Below the pieces are notes generated by a model, which was given only the letters and a program-made list of their open reading frames with translations, had not been told where the DNA came from and did not search any database. A DNA stretch of 39,637 nt from a bacterium. GTDB taxonomy: Bacteria > Actinomycetota > Acidimicrobiia > Spongiisociales > UBA5794. Positions 31,182-39,558 of this stretch are shown here, piece by piece. A program made the position numbers and the translations under genes. How positions within the stretch are numbered: the first letter of the stretch is position 1; every line of letters begins with the position of its first letter. The DNA lies in assembly GCA_024226255.1 (NCBI GenBank), contig JAAELU010000647.1, positions 1-39,637 of the forward strand. Reading direction: 5' to 3'.

Positions 31182-32138
31182 TTGACCGCTGACACCTCGA
31201 CGCGACGCCGTGGGCCGACACTCGCCCAACGCGAGGCGCGGCTGGGCTGGGCCCTCATCCTTCCTGCTTCGCTGGTAGTTCTCGCGCTCGTACTGTTCCC
31301 GCTGCTGTGGAACATATCGATGAGCTTCCAACGCATCAGGCTCATCGAACTACAGACGTTCAACTTCCTTGATTTCAGCGACGTATCTCTCAAGAACTAC
31401 GATCGAGTCATCAGCGTCGCCGACTTCTGGGGCACGTTGCGTACCACTGTGCTGTATGCCTTCTTTGGGACGATCCTCTCCATCGGCCTCGGCATGTGGG
31501 CAGCCCTCGTTGTCCAGAAACCCTTCCGCGGCCGCTCCGTCGTCCGCGGATTCATGCTGTTCCCGTACGTCGCTCCGGTTATTGCGGTGACTTTCGTGTG
31601 GAGCCTGATGCTCAATCCGACCTTCGGCATCGTCAACGAGTGGCTGCGATCGGTCGGTATTCAGCAGGTGGACTTCCTCAATCGTGAGAACTTCGTGCTG
31701 AACGTCTTCGGCTGGCACGTCACGCTGCCGCTTGCGTTGACGATGGTGATCCTGTTCGAGGCGTGGCGATACTTCCCCTTCGCATTCCTATTCATCATGG
31801 CGCGGATTCAGGCGCTGCCGGCATCTCTGGACGAAGCCGCCATGGTGGACGGAGCGACCATGGTCCAGCGGTTCCGGTTCGTGACCCTGCCCCAGCTGCG
31901 CGGCGTTCTATCGGTGCTCTTCTTGCTGCGGTTCATCTGGACGTTCAACAAGTTCGACGACATCTTCTTATTGACCGGCGGCGCCGCCGGCACCGAAGTT
32001 ATCCCGATCGCCATCGTCAACTTCCTGAGAGCGCGGGCCGACCTTGGATCGGCTGCCGCCCTGTCGATCATGCTGGCGCTGATTCTCGCGGTCCTCATGC
32101 TCGTGTATTTCAAGTGGTTCTATACGGAGGAAGCGTGA
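31182..32138 (+). CDS. Sugar ABC transporter permease 1 (MalF/UgpA type)
   Basis: A 318-residue permease with about six transmembrane helices. The EAA loop that contacts the ATPase is DEAAMVDGATMVQRFRFVTLP (about 222-242), and the N-terminal ALILPASLVVLALVLFPL helix is typical. It starts at TTG 31182 with AAGGGG seven bases upstream; no ATG is available. Its stop overlaps the GTG of the second permease. No ATP-binding gene is in the cluster, so a shared MsmK/UgpC-type ATPase elsewhere is implied. Confidence 0.88.
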   Translation: MTADTSTRRRGPTLAQREARLGWALILPASLVVLALVLFPLLWNISMSFQRIRLIELQTFNFLDFSDVSLKNYDRVISVADFWGTLRTTVLYAFFGTILSIGLGMWAALVVQKPFRGRSVVRGFMLFPYVAPVIAVTFVWSLMLNPTFGIVNEWLRSVGIQQVDFLNRENFVLNVFGWHVTLPLALTMVILFEAWRYFPFAFLFIMARIQALPASLDEAAMVDGATMVQRFRFVTLPQLRGVLSVLFLLRFIWTFNKFDDIFLLTGGAAGTEVIPIAIVNFLRARADLGSAAALSIMLALILAVLMLVYFKWFYTEEA

Positions 32139-33046
32139 CCACGACTGCAAACAAGCCAGTGGCGCGAACCAGCCGGAAGCGGCCGGGCCGCAGCACCGAA
32201 GAGCGCGTCTTCGGAGTCATCAAGTGGTTCAGCATTGTGTTCTTCATGATCATCACGATCTTCCCTCTGGTGTACATGATCGGCCTTTCGTTCAAGCCAA
32301 TCTCCGAGCTCCTGAGGAACCCGGATAGCTTCCTACCGTCGTGGAGCGACGTATCCAGTCTCGACACATATCGTGAGGTCCTGCGGCCGACCTCCGAGGG
32401 CGGCCAGGGCTTTCTGGTATTCCTGCGCAACAGCGCCATCGTGGGTCTCGTGACGATGGCCGTGACCGTGGCGCTTTCGATCTTGGCCGCCTACGCGGCT
32501 GCCAGGCTGCGCTTTGCGGGAGCAAAACTCGTGACCTGGGTGATTCTCATCGTCTACCTCTTCCCCGCAGTCGTAATCGCTATCCCACTGTTCGTATTGT
32601 TCTCTCGGCTCGGGATGCGCAACTCGCTCTATGGCCTCATCATCATCTACGTCGCCCAGACGATCCCGGTGGCGCTGTACATGTTGCGGAGCTATTTCCA
32701 GACGGTGCCGGCCGAACTCGAGGAGGCCGGGCTCGTTGATGGCCTCGGGCGCACCGGGGTCTTGTTCAAGATCACGATTCCGCTGGCGGCTCCAGCAATT
32801 GCCGCCGTTGCCCTGTACGTATTCATGATTGCGTGGAACGAGTTCCTGTTTGCGCTTCTCTTCCTAACCGAGAGTCGCGAGCTGTGGACGTTGCCGTTGG
32901 GAGTTCAACAGCTCGATACGACGGAGGTGCCCAAGACACTGCTGATGGCCGGGTCGGTGATCATCACTATGCCGGTTGTCCTTCTGTTCTTCCTGGCCGA
33001 ACGGTTCCTCACGGAAGGGCTGACGGCCGGCGGCGTGAAGGGATAG
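32135..33046 (+). CDS. Sugar ABC transporter permease 2 (MalG/UgpE type)
   Basis: A 303-residue permease with about six helices. The EAA loop EEAGLVDGLGRTGVLFKITIP (about 198-218) and the C-terminal FLTEGLTAGGVKG are hallmark features of MalG-like subunits. GTG 32135 has GGAGG six bases upstream and overlaps the previous stop (GTGA). It pairs with the permease at 31182 to form the channel. Confidence 0.9.
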   Translation: MTTTANKPVARTSRKRPGRSTEERVFGVIKWFSIVFFMIITIFPLVYMIGLSFKPISELLRNPDSFLPSWSDVSSLDTYREVLRPTSEGGQGFLVFLRNSAIVGLVTMAVTVALSILAAYAAARLRFAGAKLVTWVILIVYLFPAVVIAIPLFVLFSRLGMRNSLYGLIIIYVAQTIPVALYMLRSYFQTVPAELEEAGLVDGLGRTGVLFKITIPLAAPAIAAVALYVFMIAWNEFLFALLFLTESRELWTLPLGVQQLDTTEVPKTLLMAGSVIITMPVVLLFFLAERFLTEGLTAGGVKG

Positions 33047-33050
33047 CCCC

Positions 33051-34259
33051 GTGCGTGTGGGCATGATCTCAACTCGCTTCGCGGGACTCGACGGTGTCAG
33101 CATGGAGGCGGCCAAGCTGACCCCCGTCATCGAGCAAGCCGGCCATGAGATCTCCTGGCTAGCCGGCGAGTTGGGGCCGGGCTTCACGCCAGGGGTCGAG
33201 GTTCCTGCGCTCCACTTTCTCGACGAGGACAACCTCGCTCTCGAAGCTCGCGCATTCGCCTCGGCCAACGCCGATCCGACCGTCGCCGGCGAGGTCCGGT
33301 GGCGGGCTTCGAGCCTCAAGCCGGCCATCCGATCGTTCCTCGAGCAAATCGATGTCGCATACGCTCACAACGTCCTGTCCATCCCGATGCAGCTGCCATT
33401 CGCTATGGCGCTCACCGAGGCACTTGAAGAGACCGGAGTGCGCGCCGTCGGGCATCACCATGATTTCGGCTGGGAGAAGCCACGGTTCGCTCACTGCACG
33501 GTTCCGCAGATACTCTCCAACTACTTCCCGCCGGCCCTCGAGCGTATGAGACACGGCGTGATCAACTCGCTGGCACAACGGGCCCTTGCTGAACGGACCG
33601 GAATCGAGGCCACGGTGTTGCCGAACATCCTCGACTTTGAACGCGGCCCGAGTCGCTCTGTTGATGGACGTGAGTACCGACGGGCAGCAAGCATCGAAGA
33701 AGGCACCATCGTGCTGCTGCAGCCGACACGCATCCTCGAGCGCAAGGGGATCGAATCAACCTTGCGGCTCGCGGCCGGGCTCGGTTCGCGCGCCGTCGTC
33801 GCCTTCAGCCATGCCGCGGACCGCGACGTGGGCTACTGGCAGCGGCTGCAGCAGCTGGCGAAGGAGCTGGACGTGCGGATGGTCTACCGCCCAGCGGCAT
33901 CCGAGAGTGCTGATGAGTCGCCCTGGCTGGGCGACGCCTTCGCCGCGGCAGATCTGGTGTGTTTCCCGAGCATCCAGGAGGGGTTCGGCAACGCATTGGT
34001 GGAGGCGCTTTTCTTCAAGCGGCCCATATTCGTCAACCGCTACGAGGTCTACATGGCGGACATTGCCCCCATGGGCGTCCAAGCCGTCGAGATGGACGGC
34101 GAGGTAACCACCGATGTCGTCAACGAGGTCCGCGCCCTACTGGACTCCCCAGACGCCGCGGCCGCCATGGTCGAGGCCAACTACGAGGTCGGACTCGAAC
34201 ACATGTCCCACCAAGTCATGCGAGACCGTCTACTTCCCTTGCTCGAAGGTCGCGACTAG
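33051..34259 (+). CDS. GT4-family glycosyltransferase
   Basis: A 402-residue GT-B retaining glycosyltransferase. The nucleotide-sugar site has R227 and K232 in QPTRILERKG, and the EX7E motif is E310-E318 in EGFGNALVE. The N-terminal half has RFAGLDGVSMEAAKL and the GHHHDFGWEKPRF loop. It is reminiscent of the one-step mannosylglucosylglycerate synthase type, so the product could be a decorated glucosylglycerate, but trehalose-like or other glucosides are not excluded. GTG 33051 lies 4 bp after the permease stop, firmly in the same operon. Confidence 0.82.
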   Translation: MRVGMISTRFAGLDGVSMEAAKLTPVIEQAGHEISWLAGELGPGFTPGVEVPALHFLDEDNLALEARAFASANADPTVAGEVRWRASSLKPAIRSFLEQIDVAYAHNVLSIPMQLPFAMALTEALEETGVRAVGHHHDFGWEKPRFAHCTVPQILSNYFPPALERMRHGVINSLAQRALAERTGIEATVLPNILDFERGPSRSVDGREYRRAASIEEGTIVLLQPTRILERKGIESTLRLAAGLGSRAVVAFSHAADRDVGYWQRLQQLAKELDVRMVYRPAASESADESPWLGDAFAAADLVCFPSIQEGFGNALVEALFFKRPIFVNRYEVYMADIAPMGVQAVEMDGEVTTDVVNEVRALLDSPDAAAAMVEANYEVGLEHMSHQVMRDRLLPLLEGRD

Positions 34260-34331
34260 TCGTTCGTTGCACGTAGGCGTCACCTAACCCGGGGCCCTCG
34301 TTGATAGGGACATGGGCGGACGTTGCAACCA

Positions 34332-34457
34332 TCAGAGGCCGTTGGCTCGCGGTTCGCTCGCCGCCTCAGCCCCGAAGAGGGCATCACCGATGAGGATGAC
34401 AGCCAGGGCAACAAGGACAACGATCACCGGAATGGTGAATTGGTCACCCGCGAGCAT
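34332..34457 (-). CDS. Possible 41-residue single-helix membrane peptide
   Basis: The frame from ATG 34457 encodes a peptide starting MLAGDQFTIP with one strong hydrophobic helix (about residues 9-28) and an acidic, then basic tail. No ribosome binding site or leaderless -10 is seen. It sits in the 274-bp gap between the GT4 and zinc-ribbon genes; it may be real or chance. Nothing else is evident in that gap. Confidence 0.25.
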   Translation of the reverse strand: MLAGDQFTIPVIVVLVALAVILIGDALFGAEAASEPRANGL

Positions 34458-34533
34458 TGATGCCAACGTTGTTGGCCACCGCAATCGCTGTCCCTCTCCA
34501 GCTAAGGTCGTCGGAGCGTGAGGAGGAACCCGG

Positions 34534-35214
34534 TTGGAGTGCGCTGCATGTGGGGCTCGGCTCGAGTCCGGAGACGCTTTTTGCAGCAAGTGTGGGGAAA
34601 AGGCTTCCGCCGCATCCGCAAATCACCCCGCACCGCCGCAGTTCTCCCCCCCGCCGGTGGCGCCGCCGCCCTCTCGACCACCGTCTCAGACTCGACAGCG
34701 GCAGTCGCCAGCGGCTCCAGAATCGGGTCCACCACCCCGGCCGGCGGTCTCGCCACAAACGCCAGTGCAGCCGCCTTCTGTCCACCAGCCATCCCCTGTG
34801 GCGAGGGCGCCGGATTTGGGAGCGACCTCGGGCACCAAGCTAGATCTGGGCCTCACCATCGGGGCCGCCGGAATCGCGGCCAGCGCAGTGCTGCAATGGG
34901 TCTTTGAGGTCAACTCCTTCGATTTGCCGATCAGTTTTCTCTGGGGTGCGGGTGGAGACGATTTCCCGCTGTCACTGGGCTTGGCACTGTTGGCGATGGC
35001 CGGTGCTGTCCTTGCCGCGGCGCGGCAGCCGCGGCGGCCAGGCTGGGCTGCCCTGCCAGGAGTCGGGGTCCTCCTTGCGGTCGCCCTAACCGGCAATCAG
35101 CTCTGGGATAGATACGGCGAACTGGAATTCGGCAGCGTCGGAATCGGACTGTGGTTGGGAGCCGCTGCTGGAGCCTTCACCATCATCGCCGCCCTCCGCC
35201 CACGCTCCGGGTGA
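34534..35214 (+). CDS. Zinc-ribbon membrane protein
   Basis: A 226-residue protein. Two CxxC knuckles (C3/C6 and C17/C20) form an N-terminal zinc ribbon, residues 28-95 are a Pro-rich disordered linker, and the C-terminal half has about four transmembrane segments. This zinc-ribbon plus Pro-rich linker plus membrane layout is common in actinobacteria, but function is unknown. It starts at TTG 34534 with AGGAGG about eight bases upstream; the ribbon begins right at this codon, which supports the start. Confidence 0.72.
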   Translation: MECAACGARLESGDAFCSKCGEKASAASANHPAPPQFSPPPVAPPPSRPPSQTRQRQSPAAPESGPPPRPAVSPQTPVQPPSVHQPSPVARAPDLGATSGTKLDLGLTIGAAGIAASAVLQWVFEVNSFDLPISFLWGAGGDDFPLSLGLALLAMAGAVLAAARQPRRPGWAALPGVGVLLAVALTGNQLWDRYGELEFGSVGIGLWLGAAAGAFTIIAALRPRSG

Positions 35215-35254
35215 GGGATTGACACCCTCCCCACCCCGGTGGCAGTCCTCTCGC

Positions 35255-35275
35255 GTTCTTGCGGACATGCGGGCA
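35255..35275. repeat. Left-end fragment of the 48-bp palindromic element
   Basis: GTTCTTGCGGACATGCGGGCA matches the left arm and part of the centre of the element, with one change in the arm. No right arm is found nearby. It lies between the zinc-ribbon gene and the broken HEAT-like gene. Confidence 0.4.
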
Positions 35276-35310
35276 ACCCACGCTTGGAGGCCGCAAACCA
35301 GTGCGGCACA

Positions 35311-36490
35311 ATGGCCGGCATGTTCGGCCATCCTGATGAACTACCGCCATCATTGTCCGTCGACGCCCCTGACCAAGTGCCTTGGTCAAACCTGCTCCAC
35401 GCTTACGGCGCGGCAGAAGACGTCCCCGACCAGATTCGAGCGCTCACAGGATCGACCGAGGAACGGGAGAAGACGGGCTGGGAGCTGTATGGCAACGTGT
35501 TCCACCAGGGCACGCGCTACCAAGCGACACCGTACGTAGTTCCATTCTTGGTCGGGCTGCTGGACAGGCCCAGCCTGCGAGCCGAACTGCTGCCGCTTCT
35601 GTTGGCAATGGCAATCGGCTATGAGGAGGCGTACTTTCCGAACGGGTTCAATCTCGAGGAAGCCGGGACCGCGCAGGCCTCCGTCGAGTCCGATGGGAAC
35701 GAATGGGGCTTCGACGCTCTGTACAGCAATCTTCAGGTGGCGAAGGCCTGGGAGCGCTACACGGATCTGCTCGACGATGGGCGTCGATGCCGCCCACCTG
35801 CTCGCATATCTTCCGAGTGCGGCCGAGCACACCCTTTAGCGAATCGTGGCGAGGCTGCCAGCCGCCGACGACGGCCAGTGGCCCAGTCTTGCCCTTGCCG
35901 CCGCCGTGCTTGGGCGGCAGAACCAGGACCATCCGGAGCTGGTCGGTCTGTTGGACCGCGAGGAACCACTTTCGTGTCGTCTCGCCGCGCTCTGTGGTCG
36001 CAGCCTCCTCGGCGATTCAGATGTCATCGGCTTCTTGATTGAACTGCTGACTGATGATCTCCCTCCTATTGGACGCTGGATGGAGGGGGCCACTCAGGCG
36101 ATAGTCACTTCGGCAATCGCGGTCCACACTGGATGGCTCGATCTGGCCACGGTCGACGCCTTCCGAACCCCGCTCCATGCTGTTAGTTGGTATCAAGCGG
36201 CATGGCTGGCCGAGTGGCTTCTCTACGCCGCATTGGGCTCGAACATCGCACCTGACTCCAGCCGAGACCTATCCGCCGAGCAGCGGGCCGTGCTGCAGTT
36301 GCTGCTTGATCACGGGGCCTGGCATGTCAACGGAGGCATCAACTCCAATTGGTCGGGATCACTCCGCAACGCTCTCCTACCGTCCGACCGTGAATCGATG
36401 GAGCAGTACCTCTCCGGAGCTTCATTCATGGACTGCATCGCTCCCGGGTTGCGTGATCATCTGGCCGACCTACGCCGGGGCAGCGGCTGA
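35311..36490 (+). pseudogene. Broken helical-repeat (HEAT-like) protein gene
   Basis: Two frames together form one coherent protein. From ATG 35311 (or 35320) the frame reads through RYQATPYVVPFLVGLL and YTDLLDDG to about 35779, where an extra G in a GGG run (35779-35781) breaks it. In the +1 frame GVDAAHLLAYLPSAAEHTL follows, then an in-frame TAG (35837-35839), then RIVARLPAADDG and the rest to 36490. Repeated Leu-rich helices suggest HEAT/armadillo-like architecture. Two independent lesions argue for a decayed gene rather than one sequencing error. Function of the intact parent is unknown. Confidence 0.7.
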
Positions 36491-36511
36491 CGAGGCCTAC
36501 GCCGGTTGCAC

Positions 36512-37429
36512 TCAGCCCTCCGGCATGCGCGACCACTCCACGTCGCTGAGTTTGGCCAAGGCAAGCAGGAGAGCTTGGGTGCCGTTGCGGCCTCCGCCCT
36601 GAGCCTGCAATGCGACATAGAGCTGGTGGGCCAAGGCGAGGCCGGGCACCGACAGCCGCATCGCCTTCGACTCGTCGAGGGCTATGCCCATATCTTTAAC
36701 GAAATGGTCAACAAAGAAACCGGGCTCGAAGTCGCCCGACAGCATGCGAGGTCCATAATTGGCCAGCGACCATGAGCCGGCGGCGCCACCGCCCACCGCT
36801 GCCAGTGTTTTGTCGAGGTCCAGACCGGCCTCTTGGGCGTACAGCAGCGCCTCGCTGACACCGATCATGCCGGTCGCAATGAGAATCTGATTCACCATCT
36901 TGGTGTGCTGGCCGGCGCCGGGGCCGCCGCAGTGCACCATGTTCTTGCCCATGATCTCGAAGAGCGGCATCACTCGGGCCACGTCAGCTTCCTCGCCGCC
37001 GATCATGATCGACAGCGCTGCGTTGCGAGCACCCACGTCACCACCGGACACCGGAGCGTCGACGGCTCCGACGCACTTGGCCTTGGCCGCTTCGGCGATC
37101 TCGACCGCCAGCGAAGGCTCCGACGTTGTCATATCAACAACAATCGATCCTTCAGCGGCGCCGGCAAGAGCACCCGAGTCACCGAGGAACACATCACGTA
37201 CGTCCGCCGGGAACCCGACGATGGCGAAAGTGACATCCGATGCGGCGGCCACCTCGGCCGGCGTGTCCGCCCACGTGGCCCCGGCAGCTTCGAGCTCGGC
37301 AGCCCGATCTCGTGATCTGGTGTTGACGGTGAGCGAGAACCCGGCCGCCATGAGATGGCCCGCCATCGAGGCTCCCATAACCCCGGTACCGATCCATCCC
37401 AGTTGAGTCTCCGCTGGGCTCACCGTCAT
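36512..37429 (-). CDS. NAD(P)-dependent 3-hydroxyisobutyrate / tartronate semialdehyde reductase family protein
   Basis: A 305-residue beta-hydroxyacid dehydrogenase. GWIGTGVMG (11-19), [11 protein letters not shown] (124-134) and the catalytic lysine K177 in GQHTKMVNQ are intact; it looks closest to GlxR/GarR-type 2-hydroxy-3-oxopropionate reductases or plant-type GLYR. It acts on small semialdehydes; the true substrate is unknown. Its ATG overlaps the ferritin stop by four bases, so it is the second gene of a ferritin operon, an unusual partner. It converges on the pseudogene. Confidence 0.85.
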   Translation of the reverse strand: MTVSPAETQLGWIGTGVMGASMAGHLMAAGFSLTVNTRSRDRAAELEAAGATWADTPAEVAAASDVTFAIVGFPADVRDVFLGDSGALAGAAEGSIVVDMTTSEPSLAVEIAEAAKAKCVGAVDAPVSGGDVGARNAALSIMIGGEEADVARVMPLFEIMGKNMVHCGGPGAGQHTKMVNQILIATGMIGVSEALLYAQEAGLDLDKTLAAVGGGAAGSWSLANYGPRMLSGDFEPGFFVDHFVKDMGIALDESKAMRLSVPGLALAHQLYVALQAQGGGRNGTQALLLALAKLSDVEWSRMPEG

Positions 37430-37926
37430 TCGCCGCCCTGCCTGGCTCCCAGCTCCCGATCAAGCATGAGCAGCACCTGGGCATCGTCGCCGGCCCGGCG
37501 CAGGTCCTCCACCACCTGATCGACCGACGATTCCTCTTCCACCTGCTCGTTGATGAACCATGTGATCAGGGGAATCGCCTCGTACTCACCTTCGGTGTTG
37601 GCGATTGTGTAGAGGCCGTTGATGGCGACAGTCACACCTTTCTCCTGTGCGAGCGCCGCCTCGAAGACCTCCAGAGCTGAACCAAACTTGGTTTGTGGCG
37701 CCTCGATCGATCCCAACGCGACGTCTTCACCACGATCCACCACGAAGTCGAAGAACCTCAATGCGTGGTCGCGTTCCTCTAGAGACTGCAGCTGCATCCA
37801 GGTCGCCATACCGGGAAGATTCTGCGACTCGAACCAGGCCGCCATGGCGAGGTACGAATGAGATGCCGACAGCTCCATCGTTATCTGCTCATTCAGCGCG
37901 CCGAGCATCTTCTCGCCGAGGGCCAT
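37426..37926 (-). CDS. Ferritin
   Basis: A 166-residue bacterial ferritin of the FtnA type, without the haem-binding Met of bacterioferritin evident. Ferroxidase ligands are visible: E18, E50 and H54 in EERDHA, E95, and Q128 in FINEQVEEE, plus Y25. It stores iron as a ferric core in a 24-subunit shell. ATG 37926 has AAGGAG six bases upstream. The downstream reductase gene overlaps its stop. Confidence 0.9.
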   Translation of the reverse strand: MALGEKMLGALNEQITMELSASHSYLAMAAWFESQNLPGMATWMQLQSLEERDHALRFFDFVVDRGEDVALGSIEAPQTKFGSALEVFEAALAQEKGVTVAINGLYTIANTEGEYEAIPLITWFINEQVEEESSVDQVVEDLRRAGDDAQVLLMLDRELGARQGGE

Positions 37927-37983
37927 GACGTCTCCTTCGTTGATGTGGACGGCTCAGTCTATGGCTCTGCAGGGCTGCTCGGC

Positions 37984-39144
37984 TCAGGGCAGGTACTGCT
38001 CCTCGATGCGGATGACTGTGTCGCCGTCGAGCTGGATCCAATAGGGGAGATAACCGGCTCCGTACCAGTGCCAGTCATGGCCGCCCAGATTGGCGCAGTC
38101 CTCAGGCCATCCGGCAGCGTCGCACCGATCGACCTCCTCGAGGAGCTCCATCCACAGGGCGGGTTCCGTTGCGACTGCCTCGATATTGTCGCGATAGCCC
38201 TGGAGAAGTACCTGAACGTCGCTTGCCAATGTGAACGTCCGCAGTCGCGGGTTCTCATTGACGATGTAGTAGTCGTTCGGCACACCCTCTCCAGGCGTGA
38301 TTTCGCCTGCAGCCTCGGCCGCCAGGTTGGCTTCCATCCCACCGAGGAAGAAGGCGTAGTCAATGGTGAGGTCGAACGCGGAGCCGCGAGTGGCCAGATC
38401 GGTGATGTAGCCGAAGTGGATGTCAACTGTCTCCTCCAGCAGACTCCCGTGCCAGAAGTTGGCGATGTCCCATAGTGGGAAGACAGTCTCACAAGGGATG
38501 CCGTCATGGTCGGCATCCATCCGATCCGGTCGTCCCTCGAGGAACCAATACATCACCGCGCCGAAGTACGACGACAGCTCGCTCTCCGACGCGATCAGGT
38601 CGCGACAGAATTGGCCGGCGGGGGCTGCGGCGTATGCAGCTGCAATTCCCCGGTCCTCGCGATGATTGGTGGAACCGTCCTCTCCTGTGAGGAGAATGAC
38701 GATTGGGAAGGGTTCGGGCCAGTACTCGCGCTCCTCGAGCGGGATCGCTTCGCAGAGGACGACGGCTCCGAAGCCCAGGCCCACCTCGTGATCACACGCG
38801 ATTTCGACGGGTCCCGCAATGCCGCGAGGTGGCTCGGGCTCGAAGTAGTCCCACCAGGTTTGATATTCAGCTTCAACCGATGCGATCACGGCGGCGACGG
38901 GAATAGTGCCTGTTCCAGAGGGAGCCGCGGTGGTTGTCGGCGTCGTGGTCGTGGTCGTGGTTGTCGTCGTCGAGGTCGTACTGGGTACAGCCGACGTCGA
39001 GACGGGGGCAACCGTGGTCGAGGACGTTGCCGGGGACTGCGTAGTCGCCACGGTTGTTGGGGCATTGGTCGAGTCCGAGCCACCGTCACCGCTGCAGCCT
39101 CCAACCAGCAGCGCCACAGCAGCCAGCCACACCACTACCTTCAT
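37984..39144 (-). CDS. Lipoprotein with Thr-rich stalk and Excalibur-like motif
   Basis: A 386-residue lipoprotein. The lipobox is VGGC (C17); residues about 23-76 are a Thr/Ser-rich stalk including a run of Thr. The central domain has QFCRDLIASESELSSYFGAV followed by YWFLEG and DADHDGIPCE (210-219), the DxDxDGxxCE Excalibur-like calcium motif, with C180 and C218 possibly disulfide-bonded. The C-terminal 170 residues are unassigned, with Trp/Tyr-rich ending GHDWHWYGAGYLPYW. ATG 39144 has GGAGG six bases upstream. Extracellular, anchored to the membrane; function unknown. Confidence 0.75.
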   Translation of the reverse strand: MKVVVWLAAVALLVGGCSGDGGSDSTNAPTTVATTQSPATSSTTVAPVSTSAVPSTTSTTTTTTTTTTPTTTAAPSGTGTIPVAAVIASVEAEYQTWWDYFEPEPPRGIAGPVEIACDHEVGLGFGAVVLCEAIPLEEREYWPEPFPIVILLTGEDGSTNHREDRGIAAAYAAAPAGQFCRDLIASESELSSYFGAVMYWFLEGRPDRMDADHDGIPCETVFPLWDIANFWHGSLLEETVDIHFGYITDLATRGSAFDLTIDYAFFLGGMEANLAAEAAGEITPGEGVPNDYYIVNENPRLRTFTLASDVQVLLQGYRDNIEAVATEPALWMELLEEVDRCDAAGWPEDCANLGGHDWHWYGAGYLPYWIQLDGDTVIRIEEQYLP

Positions 39145-39275
39145 CGTCGACCTCCAGTCGCCGCTGAGAAAGCCCTCTCACTGTGCGCCGCCGCCCACGG
39201 ATCCGCCTAGAGCACTTCGACCCAATGTGGTCTACGGGGCGACTGTGCGATGACGAGGAGACGGGAGTCCGAGAG

Positions 39276-39354
39276 GACGCAACGTTCGGTCTGTCTACTA
39301 CCTTCGCTTCCCCCCTCGGCTCCCAAAGCCTCGCCACTCCCCCCAGACATCGCC
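39276..39354. repeat. 79-bp exact direct repeat, copy 1
   Basis: Begins GACGCAACGTTCGGTCTGTC and ends CCCCCAGACATCGCC. It is identical to 39559-39637, 283 bp apart. Confidence 0.85.
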
Positions 39355-39372
39355 CGCCGAGGACGGCGTTCG

Positions 39373-39410
39373 ACGGGGGGAGAAACACTGTTGTGTGTCT
39401 CCTCCCCCGT
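39373..39410. terminator. Hairpin, possible terminator
   Basis: ACGGGGG pairs with CCCCCGT, then GAG/CTC and ACAC/GTGT inside, closing on TGTT. The stem has a 2-nt bulge and an internal mismatch. It is not adjacent to any gene end seen here, so its role is unclear. Confidence 0.4.
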
Positions 39411-39558
39411 TGCACGTCGCCTTGGACGGGCAACATTTGGGGGAGGTGGGCCGACGAAGGAGGCTCGGAGGGGGCAGCAGAGGGCGCGATCACGCAGCTC
39501 GCGACGTCGGCGGATACCCTACCGCCGCGGGGAGCGCGGCTCACGCTCACCGACGACA

